A stretch of 64,000 bases of DNA from Spizellomyces punctatus DAOM BR117 (GCF_000182565.1 NW_015971542.1:196976-260975), one strand, 5' to 3'; positions 44,504 through 56,927 are shown, counted from the stretch's first letter. Numbers and translations are program-made. The notes: generated by a model not told the origin, from the sequence alone.

Positions 44504-45580
44504 ATGGCCTCGCCAGCAACGTCAGAAAAAGCAGGCGAGTCCTGGCAAACGGCCAAAGAGCTGTTCGCTGGTAGCGTGGGAGGTATCGTGCAAGTCTTGA
44601 GCGGTCAGGTATGAGTGGGTCATGACGGTTATCTATGCTTTTGCGCACTGGCCGTGTTATGTTGACATGACCCTTCTTTTTCAGCCGTTCGATACGGTCA
44701 AGGTCCGCCTCCAGACACAACCTCGTGAGAACCCGCTTTACAGCGGCATTGGAGACTGTGTGAAGAAAATTGTCAAAAATGAAGGGTTCAGCGGGTTCTA
44801 CAAGGGCACACTAACACCCCTCATTGGAGTAGGAGGGTGTGTCTCCATTCAATTCGGTGCACTTGAATATGTCAAGCGCTCCTTTACATCCTACAACCGA
44901 TCCGCTGGCTCTGCAACGCCTGACCATCTCTCCATGCCACAACTTTTCTTGGCTGGGGCCGCATCAGGTATCGCGAACTCGGTACTATCTGGACCAATTG
45001 AGCACGTGCGGACTCGTCTGCAGGTTCAAGGAAGCAGTACGTCTGGTGGGAAGCCGACATACAGCGGGCCACTCGATTTTGCGCGTAAAGTTGCCGGTGA
45101 ACATGGTGTGAACGCGTTGTACAAGGGTCAGGCGGTGACGATGGTTCGAGAGTTTTTTGGATACGGTGCCTATTTCGCCACGTATGAATGGCTGATGCAA
45201 AGGACGATGAAAAGTGAGGGGAAGAGGAGGGATCAGATTGAAACCTGGAAGCAGTGCTTGTATGGTGCTATGGCAGGATATGCTTTATGGATTTCAGTAT
45301 ACCCGGTGGATGTGATCAAGTCCAAGATTCAGACGGATGGATTCGCCCTGTCGACACGGCAATACAAGGGGATGTTGGACTGTGCTAGGAAGACTCTCGC
45401 CCAAGACGGACTTGCCGGATTTTACAGAGGTATCTTTTAATAATTTGAAAGTTGGAAATTATTGCAGCATGCTGATATATTACATTCCTAGGATTCTGGG
45501 CTTGCATGTTCCGTGCTGGACCCGTCAATGCTGCTACATTCGTTGCGTACGAGATTACCATGAATTTCATAGGTCGATAA
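44504..45580 (+). CDS. mitochondrial carrier family transporter (SLC25)
   Basis: Exons 44504-44608, 44685-45429 and 45492-45580 give 312 aa. The three repeats each keep the carrier signature: PFDTVKVRLQTQ, GPIEHVRTRLQVQ (Pro then Glu) and YPVDVIKSKIQTD. The matching GFYKGTLTPLIG, ALYKGQAVTMVREFFG and GFYRGFWACMFRAGPVNAAT segments are present. The last segment resembles the acylcarnitine/ornithine/Ymc branch. It exchanges metabolites over the inner mitochondrial membrane; the substrate cannot be fixed by eye. The gene is complete. Confidence 0.92.
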
Positions 45581-46692
45581 GGCAAAGGCGATCGAAGAGT
45601 GTTTGTTCGTACTGTGGCGATTTACATGGGTTTACGGATGGCTAGACGCGTAGATCATGGTTAAAGAACATATCTAAATCAAGGGCCCAGTGTACTTAAC
45701 ATCCGTTATCTTTAAAAGTGAATATCAAGAATAGATAAACTCTGATATAGATAAAGTAATAGCACTTTGTGACCAGCACATAATGGGAAGCTTTCATGTC
45801 GGGCATAATGGACTAAGCCAACTGTTCTGTTGCTATGACAACGTCACCTTATAAAAGGCCCTCTGCCGTTTTCTTTCTTGTCGATTTTTCGTTTACAGTT
45901 GATGACGATGGTGAACAAGGACAGTGCCTCTCAACAGATGAGCATGTCGTTTTTCTAGGAACATTGTCGTCTCTTGAAGGCACTTGTCTTTAGTTTGCGT
46001 CTCGTCTCGAACGTCCTCCTATATATTGTAACACCCTCCATCCCCTACATGGAGCCCGAATGATGTGTAAACACTGCGTTATCTATCCAAATTCGTAATG
46101 CGGACAAAGAAAACAGAATACAGCTGACGGGTTCCTTCTCTATTCTCTTTCTACTCAAACCTCCGTGTCTGGTTGTTATGTTTGGTACCGAGCTTTGAGT
46201 AAGAAAGACCATTGATCTGGTGGGCACTTTAAGTATGGCTCTCGCAACATTTTAGCATTGCATTGCCACGATTCCCAGTGCCCGAAAGTAAGACGTGAGG
46301 TCCCCTAGAGCAGCATCATGTTTCAATCCTGGTTGCATGTGTAGAAGGGACCATATATTATCATCCGTCCTACAAACAGCCAACCTAGTTAAGTTGGGGA
46401 AGGTTTAGTTAACGTGAGGGTGGTAGCCTAACCCTCACCTTAACTTACCCACCCTCACCTTATCCTTACCGGTAACGAGAAAACGTTAGGCGGTATTTCA
46501 AGGTGCTGTGCGTACATTCAAGCAATTTGGTCGACGGGGAAGGCAGCCGATTTGGCCAATCTAAGAGTCCAATTATTGCTCCACAGCATGTCTCATCGAA
46601 AAGCCCATACGTGGCTTTTAGAGTCTCGTGACCTGCTTCTGGAAGCATGTCGTTCAGTTGCTTGAATAAAGTTTTGCATCACCGCCGACGAC
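45581..46692. other. 1.1 kb intergenic
   Basis: No gene supported. It contains the small inverted/direct repeat at 46409-46462, listed separately. Confidence 0.4.
46409..46462. repeat. inverted plus direct repeat of ACCCTCACCTTA
   Basis: TTAACGTGAGGGT (46409-46421) and ACCCTCACCTTAA (46431-46443) pair with one mismatch over a 9-base loop. A further direct copy ACCCTCACCTTA is at 46451-46462. Confidence 0.8.
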
Positions 46693-48267
46693 ATGGAAGT
46701 GAAGCGAACACCAGTTTCGTTCTCGTCTCTTCCGGCCGAATTGGCAGAGCAGATTGTCACTTCCTTGGAAGCTCGTGAGGACTGGGTTTCTGCTAGTCAG
46801 GTATGAATGTCACTCTCAGCTACATGTGCAAGATGCCCACCAGTCTTATCGACGAACACAATCAGGTCTGCCGATTCTGGTACCGAGTGTTAGTACCAAA
46901 GATATGGCGATGCATAGCCCCGACTCAGTCGGACACAATACGACAAATCGTCATCAATGTGGCCCAACGCGGATTCGTCCTGTCACCGTTAATGAACTTT
47001 AGTTCTCTGTTTCACCTAATTCGCGAGATCGACTTGTCCCGAATGACAATATATAATGCAGAGGTATATTGTTGTACTGTTGGCACATGCAGGCTATTCT
47101 CTTTCAGTATATTAATCTCGTGTGCGTAACGCTTGGTCTGGTAGCCGAAACTAAACTTCGAAAAGCTCATCATGCACTGCCGAGAGCTAGAGTCACTAAA
47201 CCTGACCAATTGCCTGTGGGTAAGCACCTGTGACTCCCGTTTGCTCGTATCGAAGGTGGTGGCTCATGTCTATATTTCCCACGCAGGTTACGGATACGAT
47301 CGTAATGCAGCTGATAAACTGCACGAAACTGAAGCGGCTGAATCTACACGGTTGTGGGCAGGTAACTGGAGACCCGATGGGACTCCTTTTGGAAAATCTT
47401 GATCATCTGGAAGAGCTTTCACTGGCACATTGTACCATGATGCGTAGTTTACACCCTGCGTTCGTTGTTTGTCGGGCGCCATTACGAGTCCTTAATCTCG
47501 GCGGTATTTTTGAGCTTTCAGACATGAATGACGTTTTAGCGGCAATCTTTGATAAGTGTCATGCCACGCTAGAGAGTCTGGTTATTGACTGGAGTAAGTG
47601 GCAAACCAGATAGTGTTGAGACTCGTTTAGTCCTCACACCTTCTTGAATTCAGACAACACGCTGAATGAGAATCCATTTCGGCGTTTGAACACACTACCG
47701 ACGATGAACCTCCGGGAGCTCAGCCTAATTCGCTGTCCTCGACTCAGTGGTGGTGCGCTTGCGCGTCTCGCGCCGCACAGCAGTAATTTGCTTAAGCTCT
47801 CCCTCAACGGAAGCTCCGGTCTGACGGGGGCCAACATTGCAGGCTTTGTCCAAAGTACCCCTCACCTGACATCTCTTGACATAAGCTTTATCGAAGACAT
47901 TACAGACGACGAGCTAGAGGACATTGCTACCGCATGTCCAAACCTCAAAGAAGTTAAAATGCTCGGAATCGGGACGGGTATCACGGATTGGACCCTCCTG
48001 AGTCTTAGCGCCCATACGACTGGCCTTCGCAAGCTCTACATGAGTATGAACATGAACATTACGCCGCAGGCTGTGTACAGTCTCGTGGTTGCTTGTCCTA
48101 ACATAACGGTTCTGTCATTTCTGGGATGTGGGCAAATCATGGGTAGTCGCATTCAGCAGCTAGCTTTAGAATTAGATCCTACCCTTTCACCAGAGAATGT
48201 TCATTTTGAAATGACAGAGTCTGTAAATTGGAGGACACGCATGATTGAAACCCTGGCGGCGGGATGA
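46693..48267 (+). CDS. F-box-like protein with leucine-rich repeats
   Basis: Multi-exon gene. The N-terminus SFSSLPAELAEQIVTSLEAR followed after the first intron by VCRFWYRVLVPKIWRCI is an F-box. Downstream LRRs of the AMN1/Grr1 cysteine-containing type include LESLNLTNCLW, LKRLNLHGCGQVTG, LREISLIRCPRLSG-like (LRELSLIRCPRLSG), LTSLDISFIEDITDDE and ITVLSFLGCGQIMG. F-box/LRR proteins bring substrates to SCF ubiquitin ligases. There are about eight repeats. Intron positions near 46800, 47075, 47220 and 47600 are approximate. Confidence 0.82.
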
Positions 48268-48781
48268 GGTATACCGATATCGGTAGTGTAATTAGGTTGT
48301 TATAGACTGTGCATACTTGCATATTTCGAGATTCCCAAATTATATTAACTAGTCGCAGTATTACGAATCCTGTATGAACTATATGCCTCTAACACACCGG
48401 CGTAATTAGCCAGTATCACTCACTGTGCTTAACGCACGGTGTAGTGTTGGCGCGTCTTTTGCCTGTGTACCGTTTACCATCTGACCCTAGTTGCAAGTGG
48501 TGAAGGCCTCGCGAGACGGTTGAAATTGTCAGCCCGATTACGGCTCCATCATTTGAATCAGTGCTGAAGGGTCACTGCACAACTCCAATGTGATGACCTG
48601 CCGATGGGCATTATCTGTGCAGGTAACGTTGCTGTCTTCCAACCTTTTTCCAATGTCCATATCGTATTATACACGTGATTAATGGCGACACGCGGCAGAT
48701 ATGCTACTGGTTTTGTCCACCACAGGCAATGTGTCATGTCGGTAACGAGGGTGTCGTGCCGCACCCTCGTAGCGATCCACC
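48268..48781. other. intergenic, 514 bases
   Basis: 3' flank of the F-box gene and promoter of the racemase gene. No gene seen. Confidence 0.5.
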
Positions 48782-49798
48782 ATGACTGTCAAAGAAGAGA
48801 TCTCCTTGCGAACGGTAACGGCAGCTGCTGAACGGATACAAGGACATGCTCACAAGACTGCCGTCCTGACCTCGACTACCCTATCGTCGCTCTTTGGAAG
48901 AGATCCCTCAACTAATGCGCCACGCACACTTCTCTTCAAATGCGAGAACTTTCAACGAGTCGGCGCTTTCAAGTTCCGCGGTGCGTTCAATGCGGTCTCA
49001 CGGTTATGTCAGGAGACACCTGAACTCGCTGCGAAAGGGATTGTCACGCATTCGTCAGGGAACCATGGGCAGGCGGTTGCGTTGGCAGCAAAATTGAATG
49101 GCATACCTGCATATGTAGTCATGCCGAGCAGCGCGCCACAAGTGAAGAAGGACGCCGTTAAAGGGTATGGAGCTACTGTTGTTGAATGCGTACCGACTTT
49201 GCAGGCGAGAGAGGACACAGCTGCCAAGGTTATCAACGAGACTGGAGCGACGTTTATCCATCCTTATAATCACCCGGATGTGATCAGTGGACAGGGGACT
49301 CTCGCACTGGAGTTTTTGAAGCAGGCTGAGGAATTGGGGCATCCTCTTGATGCATTGATTGTACCAGTGGGAGGTGGAGGAATGCTATCGGGGTGTATTA
49401 CCGCCGCAAAGGCAATCAATCCGAATATTCGCATTTTTGCTGCTGAACCATTGGGCGCAAATGACTGTGCCCAATCCTTTCAGTCCAAAACTTTTGTCCC
49501 GTCCGTTGCTCCCAAGTCTATTGCGGATGGCTTGCTGACGAGTTTGGGATCCCTGACATGGCCAATTATTCGAGACAATGTGGAAGACGTACGGACCGTA
49601 ACGGAGGACAATATCATCAAGGCAACGAGGCTGATATGGGAACGAATGAAGATTATTGTTGAACCTAGCGCAGCGGTACCGGCTGCTGTTGCGCTGTTTG
49701 ATGAGGAGTTCAAGTCATTGGATGGATTAAATAACGTGGGTATTGTATTTTCTGGAGGAAATGTCGACATGGAGAAGCTTCCATGGCTTCGATCATAG
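48782..49798 (+). CDS. serine racemase / threonine dehydratase family PLP enzyme
   Basis: Single exon, 338 aa, fold-type II PLP enzyme. The Schiff-base Lys lies in FQRVGAFKFRGAFNA, the cofactor loop is HSSGNHGQAVA and the phosphate-binding glycine loop is VPVGGGGMLSG. Late motifs are ADGLLTSLG and IVFSGGNVD. The protein lacks the C-terminal regulatory ACT-like domain of biosynthetic threonine deaminases. That fits eukaryotic serine racemase or yeast Sry1 (3-hydroxyaspartate dehydratase). Racemisation versus dehydration cannot be told from the sequence. Confidence 0.9.
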   Translation: MTVKEEISLRTVTAAAERIQGHAHKTAVLTSTTLSSLFGRDPSTNAPRTLLFKCENFQRVGAFKFRGAFNAVSRLCQETPELAAKGIVTHSSGNHGQAVALAAKLNGIPAYVVMPSSAPQVKKDAVKGYGATVVECVPTLQAREDTAAKVINETGATFIHPYNHPDVISGQGTLALEFLKQAEELGHPLDALIVPVGGGGMLSGCITAAKAINPNIRIFAAEPLGANDCAQSFQSKTFVPSVAPKSIADGLLTSLGSLTWPIIRDNVEDVRTVTEDNIIKATRLIWERMKIIVEPSAAVPAAVALFDEEFKSLDGLNNVGIVFSGGNVDMEKLPWLRS

Positions 49799-49953
49799 AT
49801 CTTACACTCTAGATTGATTCAATATATGGCGAGACTAAGGCAGATTTGCGGTTTATGTTTGGCTTCTGCAATGGTTCCACATAAGACACTCTGCATGCGA
49901 TTGTAGCAGGTAGTATCAAGCCCAGTAATTGTAAAACAGAGACCAGCTCAGTT

Positions 49954-50904
49954 TTAAGTCTCTGAAATACATTCCGAATTAATATTTAACGTCCTATCGC
50001 CTGCTGAATAGTCTGGAACCTCGTCTCTTTCCCATATTCCCGTTCGTCTTGCATCTCGGCCTACCGGTAGAGTAGTCCGTCCCTCTTTTTCTTCTGCCAG
50101 TTCAATGGCAGCTGCACGTCCCTTCAAGCCCTCGATCTGCTTATCGAATCCGTTTTCTCGCGCTTTTTGGACTCTAGCATCATAGAATTGCTGCAATGCC
50201 GCATCCTTGGCATCCATATGTTCCCGCAAATATCGTCGCATACGTTTCACATGCAGGAACACAATCACACCTGACAAAACAGCGACAAGTACAATGATGG
50301 AAGCCATCCGACCATTTGACATGTACCGGGGGCCGGTATTGGATGCAACATTAGCGTAATAGTATGTAAAGTAATCATCGTCCGTTGATTGCCATCCACG
50401 CGGTGATTGCCAACGGTAGCCGCCATATGGATCGAAATCAGTTCCTGGCCCGAATCCGCTTCTCGGCCTAGACGATGTCCCCGTTACATGCTCCGATGTA
50501 AACGAGCCTGTCGAATCCCACTCATTTCGCCTCTTTTTATCACTCAAAATCTCATAGGCTTTGACTACACGAAGGAATTGTTCCTTTTCGACAGGATCTG
50601 CTCTCCGCGGCTCCTTTTTACGGTTATGTGAACTACTTCCTAGATGTGAAGCAACTTGTCGATCGGGATGCAGGTCGAATACTCGCTTATAGTAAGCTTT
50701 TTTGATTTGCGCAAGTGTGGCAGTTTTGGGAACATCAAGCGTTTGATAGGGGCAAAAGCGTCCTGGTGTTGACGAGGAATGCGTTGTATATCGAACTTGG
50801 GGGATGAACGGTGTACACAGACTGAGGCATTTTCTCTTGGGTTGAGGCCTTGTCCAAATTCGGTGGGCCGCTTGTTTGCCGACGTATCTCTGGAGGCATT
50901 CCAT
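49954..50904 (-). CDS. mitochondrial J-domain protein with membrane anchor
   Basis: Single exon, 316 aa. A basic, hydroxylated N-terminus (WTRPQPKRKCLSLC) suggests a mitochondrial presequence. The J domain is YQTLDVPKTATLAQIKKAYY with the HPD motif in FDLHPDRQV and ends FLRVVKAYEILSDKKRRNEW. After a Gly/Tyr-rich stretch comes one transmembrane segment (IIVLVAVLSGVIVFLHV) and a charged helical C-terminus. J proteins stimulate Hsp70 ATPase; this layout resembles DNAJC4-type proteins. The promoter is divergent with MPC2 (265 bases). Confidence 0.87.
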   Translation of the reverse strand: MECLQRYVGKQAAHRIWTRPQPKRKCLSLCTPFIPQVRYTTHSSSTPGRFCPYQTLDVPKTATLAQIKKAYYKRVFDLHPDRQVASHLGSSSHNRKKEPRRADPVEKEQFLRVVKAYEILSDKKRRNEWDSTGSFTSEHVTGTSSRPRSGFGPGTDFDPYGGYRWQSPRGWQSTDDDYFTYYYANVASNTGPRYMSNGRMASIIVLVAVLSGVIVFLHVKRMRRYLREHMDAKDAALQQFYDARVQKARENGFDKQIEGLKGRAAAIELAEEKEGRTTLPVGRDARRTGIWERDEVPDYSAGDRTLNINSECISET

Positions 50905-51169
50905 TGTGGAGGGGGTGCAGAGGTGGAATTACCGCGCGGAGCAAACGTCAGCATGTCCGTCAACACTTCCAGGGCAACAAATAAACTGACACAGCCACCG
51001 AAATCAACTGCGATCAGTGATGATGATATCCACAAAGGGACAACTGCTGTCATCACGGATTTTAAGGGCCATCACAGGCGTAGGTTCACAGTACAAGAAG
51101 CTCTTACCTTCGAATCTATTTATACCAGTCACCTCAACTCTCTGGATTAGACTTTTTGTTTGAACGACA

Positions 51170-51841
51170 ATGGCTGCTGCATCAGCTCACACTGGGTCCG
51201 CGTTTGCGCGGTTTTGGAACCATCCCGCAGGTATGTCGTGTGCTTCTGAAATGACCGGATGATGCAATCCATTTTAGCTCGAGTGAGGCTGTTTGGAAAA
51301 GGAGATTGTTTTTATTGTGGCTAAACCCAAGTTTTTGATTGCTTGCACAGGTCCGAAGACAATCCACTTCTGGGCACCTGCTATGAAATGGGTAAATATT
51401 CGTATTGCTGTTATATATGCGTTGCGCTTCAAGGATCTGACCAAAACCCACTTAGGGTCTCGTCATTGCTGGCTTGGGAGACTTGCAACGTCCTGCTGAA
51501 AAGCTTTCTGTGATGCAAACTGTGGCCCTTGCGGCGACAGGGGTTATCTGGTCCCGGTATTCGCTTGTTATTACACCCAAGAATTGGAGCTTATTCAGCG
51601 TCAACGTATTCGTCGGAGCCACTGGATTGTATCAATTGTATCGAATCTACGAGTAAGTGTTTTTAATTTCTATATTCACTGCCAGGTGTGGATTGACAGT
51701 TTTGCCTCCCTGTGACATAGCTACAGGCAGTCGCTTAAAAACGCTCCGCTAACGACCCAGGCAAAAACAATCGCAAATGCGGCACAGGATACCGCTGCGC
51801 AAGCAAAGGACAAAGTTGAAAACGTCTTGAAGAATAAATAA
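51170..51841 (+). CDS. MPC2: mitochondrial pyruvate carrier subunit 2
   Basis: Four exons (51170-51230, 51351-51391, 51456-51652, 51721-51841) give 139 aa. Exon 2 is only 41 bases. The conserved MPC2 sequence is complete: FWNHPAGPKTIHFWAPAMKW, GLVIAGLGDLQRPAEKLS, TGVIWSRYSLVITPKNWSL and NVFVGATGLYQLYRI. Three helices are expected in the inner membrane, pairing with MPC1 to import pyruvate. The C-terminal tail is Ala/Lys-rich and slightly longer than usual. Confidence 0.95.
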
Positions 51842-52042
51842 ATAAATAGATTTTGATTTTCATTTGGAGGACACCCGCTAGAGAAAGTGCCCTTCTGAGG
51901 GGGAACTTCATCATATAGATGTCGGGTTCATTGACCATTGTTAGCTGAGTCAGGCAATCCTGTCGCTTCCGTGGCTAGCGCAGGCTGATGAGCCAAATTT
52001 CTCTGGTTTTGTCTTTCGTAACCATGAGTGGTCAATCCCTCT

Positions 52043-53824
52043 TCACATTCCTCCCATAGAAAGCCGTCGTGATGGTCTTCGAGGTGGGTTTACGACACGC
52101 TTCGTTTTTGCTCTGGCCTTGCGCAATTCCGCCAACTGATAGGGAACCGGAAATGGATTGTTCCGCGATACAACCCTATTTTCACATTGGGATGAACACA
52201 ATATACATGACAATGATGTTTGCTTTGCGCTTACACTAATTTTCTTGCCGGCAGCGTGTATCCTTTCATATATCCCTGTAGAGTTGTCCATTGAGATTTT
52301 TCGTAGACAGAGCAAGCGGAACTTGTACTGCCTTACCTGGGCGATCAGGGCCACCACAATGCTCTCGAGACTAGCCATGTTCATATCCTGCACACCGGCA
52401 AATACACAGGCACGTAGAAGCTGAGCATAATCAAGTTGGGTCATGGCAGCATCGGGTTTCCCTTCTCTTGACAGCAGTAACCTAGAAACCGTAGTGACAT
52501 CAGCCGGCGGCCCACTTCGAAGACACAGCCCAAGTGTACGTACACACTTCGAAACAGGTTTCTGTACATAATAATACGCGTTCGATGCTCCAAAATATAC
52601 AAAACTCCCAAACTCGCAAAAAAGCTCGCATTCTTCTCCAATAATCGGTCGTACTCGGCGAGATGGCCTCTTTTGTAGGCCGCAATCAGTGGCCCAAACG
52701 ATTGGTCCAGTTGAAACTTCTCGAGAAGGTAGGTGCGTGGGATCATCCCTCGAATCATTCTGGCGACCACAAGAAGAGAGAATATACGGCTGATGAATTC
52801 AAATATGGTCAGATTGGCATGCCACGACTAGTTGCACAAATTACCCACCATCGATTTGCTCCTGCCCGTGCATGACAATGTTCCAATGCAAACGATAAAT
52901 GTCGCTCTGCCTAAAAGTAACGACATCAGAAACGAATATATCTAAAGAGGTGCCGTCTACCTACCGCGCGAAATTTATGATAATACAGTTTCAGTCGCCC
53001 AACCAGGAAATGGTATGTAACTCGTTGACTCATCGAATAAGCTGTTAGATCAAGCCTTCGTTGATCGATCTGACGAACCAGCTTGGTGCACAGTTGCCAT
53101 TCGTTTATTTTGATATAAAATCTGAGGGCGGTATTGGCCACTAAGAGAGCGGCTGCTTTTGTCTCAGCAAATCCGGGTCTAGCGGCTAGTCAATAAATGT
53201 CGCGCGAAAGGACCGCCCCCTCTCAACCGCAATGACATACCGATCCACCAATATCAATGACATTAGCACCGAAAACCGATTCTGCAAATTTACGGCACTT
53301 GTTCCCTTCTTGCCCAAACTTTTCAGGTACATATCCCTTTGTAGGGCCAGAAAAATCATACTTCCGCAGAGCCGCTTCAGGACCGGGATATGCCAATGTC
53401 GTGAAAACACTGGGTTGCAAAATTGCCTACGTAGGGATATCCGCCTTGAGCACATTTTTCTCATCCAAAAAAGCCTCCGTTTTTGAGACTCACGCGAATA
53501 CCGCAGCGGCGGCATCGTAAAAGTCTCGGGGGTCGGCGGTTTGTAGGTAGCCTAGGAATGCCGAGACGTAGGAATCAAGGGGAGCGGGCACCGCTGAAGA
53601 TACTCGTGCTTCTATTGTTGAAAACTCGCCCTGTTAAACAAAAGATGAGCGAAACCGATCTGTGATAGAAACTCAATTTATCTATCCACCTCTGAGAGTT
53701 CTGGTAATAGCTGGGAGACCCATTCCTCAGGCATAAGCAAATCCGTCAAAGTCGCAAGTGCTTCGCCATTTTCAGTCCCAACTGCATTTGCGACTTTGGC
53801 TAGGTAGTCTCCCAAAGGTGTCAT
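52043..53824 (-). CDS. PCID2: PCID2/Thp1-type PCI-domain protein (TREX-2 mRNA export)
   Basis: Multi-exon minus-strand gene. The start MTPLGDYLAKVANAVGTENG is at 53824. Central parts read ALRFYIKINEWQLCTKLVRQ and SMSQRVTYHFLVGRLKLYYH, then FQLDQSFGPLIAAYKRGHLA, LEKNASFFASLGVLYILEHR and IMYRNLFRSVYV. These align in order with human PCID2. The C-terminal exons give GYMKGYTLPARKLVVVSRNN then PFPVPYQ. PCID2 binds the Sac3/GANP scaffold in TREX-2 and couples transcription to nuclear export. The tail after PFPVP is a basic extension (RRPSRRLSMGGM). Splice sites in the N-terminal third are approximate. Confidence 0.88.
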
Positions 53825-54145
53825 GGTTCCGCTGGGAGTCTACTGATAACTTCCCCTACGGCCAAAGTTGCGGATCCCCAGTGTCCCAGTGTCCGCAAAG
53901 TAAATCTCTTGCCCCTCTTTGGTGTTGTTGCTGTTAAGATGAGAATCGACAATGGCCGTTCATGTAGGTCCAATGGTGTGGACAAGTGTGTGGGTCGATA
54001 ACCCAAAAACTGTATGTTAATTAGATTTTTGCATAAGCCGCGTTAATACGACAATTTGGGTACAACAGGCCGACCGCTGTTGAGGTCATAACATATCAGG
54101 CTGGGGGTTCTTCCCCCCCACTCCTCCCCAAGCAAGAGCAGCAGC
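53825..54145. other. divergent promoter between PCID2 and hydrolase
   Basis: 321 bases, no gene. A C-run (54114-54120) lies just upstream of the hydrolase start. Confidence 0.45.
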
Positions 54146-55666
54146 ATGAGGTCGTCCACTCAGATTGATAGAGAAGCCTTTGAACTCGATCAGCGATCAC
54201 GACCGTTGCGTTCCCCATTGCCGACATGGAGCAGAACTTTTGTATGTGGCCACGAATATCTTTGATAATGTAGTGATACTAACAATAACTTTTGCCCCTC
54301 CACTAAACTTGAAAGACCATGACACTCGGGGTTTTGCGTGGAACACTAGAAGCGAACAAAAACTCTCTTCGGCGAGCCCGCCTTCTCACTGATAAAGCCG
54401 CGACTCCCGTTCCACTGCGAGTAAAGCTCTCAAAAATATATATTCCACGTAGAAAAGATGTCCTTCCGGAAGGAATGGCTGAAAAGGATGCTGAGGGTGC
54501 GATCAAGGCAGAGTGGGTAGACTGGGAGCCAATTAAGAACGATAAATCAGCAGCGGATCGAGTGATTCTTTATGTGCACGGCGGGGCGTATTTCATATGC
54601 TCAAGGAAAACACACAGGGGAATCACTTACCGACTAGCAAAGTATGCAAAGGCAAGATTACTGGGTACGTCAGTATTTATAAAGTTTACTACTTTATTCG
54701 GTGTAAAAGCTGGGTTTTAGTCTCTTACTCGATCTTGATGTAGCAATTGACTACCGCCTGGCGCCAGAGGCCACCTTTCCCGTACCGCTGAGCGATGTTT
54801 TGTCGGCCTATCTTTTCCTTATCGATCCACCGCCTCATACGGGTGCACCCAAATACCGCCCTGAACAGATTACATTCATGGGTGATTCTGCTGGTGGTGG
54901 TCTTGCACTGTCAGCTATCCTATGGCTTCGGGACAATGGCCGACAGTTTCCGATGCCGGGTGCTGCTGCGCTCATGTCACCTTGGATGGATTTAACACAC
55001 TCTATGCCCTCATGGCGACTCAATAATCCTTATGATTATCTGCCGGACGGTTCCAACGATCCAAAATACATTAATCCCGAGCGTTCCCACTACTATGTGT
55101 CCCACAATTCCTTCTTGGATCATCCACTAGTTTCGCCTCTGTATGCAAAAGAAAATCCTAACCGCCCACTCCCGCCGATGATCATTCAATGCGGAGATGC
55201 AGAGAAACTACGGGACGAAATAATAACTTTTGTGGAAGAGAAGTTTCCCACAAGTGCTATTCAACTTGAACTTTACGAAGATCAAGTCCATGTTTTCCAA
55301 ATGTTTGCAAGTCTCGAATCTATTTCGAAACTTGGACTACGGCGATTTGGAGAATGGATTCTCGGTGTAACCAGCCAATACGCAAAGGAGCGTGCGCCAA
55401 GGGTGGAGCACAACGTCCTGCGAATCTTAAATCGGAAAGGGCACCCTGTATCGGTTGTGAAAAATGCTCTCGATATTGTTGAGGAGGCGAGAAGAATACT
55501 GATTGGACGTGGACAATGGAGCGGCGACAAGAAATTTGGCAAACCAAAATTGTCACGAGGCGAGTCAGCGTTTGTGGTGAACCCGGAGTATGTGCAGTAT
55601 GATGAGGAGGTAGCGGAGGAGCTGGATAAGCTTGCAATCGCCGGGGGACAGGTCCAAAGTAAATAA
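54146..55666 (+). CDS. alpha/beta hydrolase of the hormone-sensitive-lipase type
   Basis: Exons 54146-54241, 54316-54664 and 54744-55666 give 455 aa. HSL-family marks are the oxyanion motif YVHGGAYF, IDYRLAPEATFPVPL and the nucleophile elbow FMGDSAGGGLA. The acid is in IIQCGDAEKLRDE and the catalytic His in EDQVHVFQMF. There is no signal peptide or clear membrane anchor. An extra 100-residue C-terminal extension follows the fold. Fungal relatives deacetylate sterols or hydrolyse lipid esters; the substrate is not evident. Frame is exact across introns. Confidence 0.9.
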
Positions 55667-56927
55667 GCGTAAGGGATGTTTTTTTTGAGGATAGAGTACC
55701 TTAGAATATCTAAAGGTAGATTTGTATATGTGGCTGGAACTCATAGATAACTACACAGTACTCATATATAGCACAAACGACACCAGATGTCCGTACAATA
55801 CGGGTTCAAAACTTACATATCTAGTAGTGACGAGGCGACATACAAGAGCCATCAAGTTAGAAGCGGAAAACAAAGCAAAAATGATTGACATGCTCAACCC
55901 GATCGTGTGTGTTCCGATCTCGTCAAGCCACAGGGATGTGAGATTGAAATACAAACATTAGATCAAGTCAAGAAGGTGTCATTTTGCACAGCATGAACGG
56001 TGATGAAGAGCTACAAAAGACTGCAACATTAAACACATCTTTTGCACGAGCGATGAACAAGTTACCAAAGTGATCCCACTTTCTGTTGCATGATTCGTAC
56101 TCAAACAGAGGAAACGCTGACAATGGTGCGAGGCTGTGAAAGGGATGATTAGAAATTTGGACAACAAACCTTAACTGTGCGCAATGATGAAGCCTGTATC
56201 GTTTCCTTTTGCTATAAGAATCTCAAAACGACAGCGAAAAGCCTTGACTAGAATCCTCCAACAGAATCACATATTGGCTTAAACCCAGCGCACACTCTAG
56301 TAGTAATAAAGTCAAATGGTTATTTTATAGCTCCCGACCCAGTAATTTTTCAGATGAACGGCGCGTGACTCAGCTGGCAAGTTGGGGTTTGGAAAGCAAA
56401 ACTACTCGCAAGTGGCGGGCAAATAGGACCTTTTTTCTCTCCTTTTTCTTTCACATCTCTTTAGGCATCCCGCATCGACAGGGCACCGGGGGCTCCTGGG
56501 CGTGGACCTAAACCGTGATACGCAGTGGAACGGGTACCCCCAACTCATCGTCCAAGAGAAGGACGGTCATTTTGTGGACCTGTCAGCGTCGACAGCTAGC
56601 TTCAATTCATTCCGTTACCTGCTGTCCACGCCTAATTGTAGGAACAGTGGCGCGAGCGACGTTTTCACAAAAGCAGCCAAAAGCCATCGTTGTTCCATAG
56701 TCTTGGACGTTCTTAAAGGTCTTTGGGATTGGAAGGAGGCGTTGGAGATTGGATCTCATCCCTTGCGTGCCTTGCAGACAGCTAGAAGGTCGATTGATTA
56801 TCTGTCGCCCGGTTTGAACCAGGAGAATGCTATGACCGAGGTGGCCATAAGCTGTAGTCGAAACGAACGCATTATTATTTCCAAGCGTCGTACCTACAAG
56901 AACATTGACTTGCGTTGACGCTGCACG
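55667..56927. other. 1.26 kb upstream of RhoGAP gene, with a long leader frame
   Basis: From 55667 to 56500 I see no gene. A 138-codon plus frame (56502-56918) ends nine bases before the RhoGAP ATG. An overlapping minus frame (56607-57086) is also open. The plus frame has no recognisable domain; it may be an upstream ORF or a missed first exon. Confidence 0.35.
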
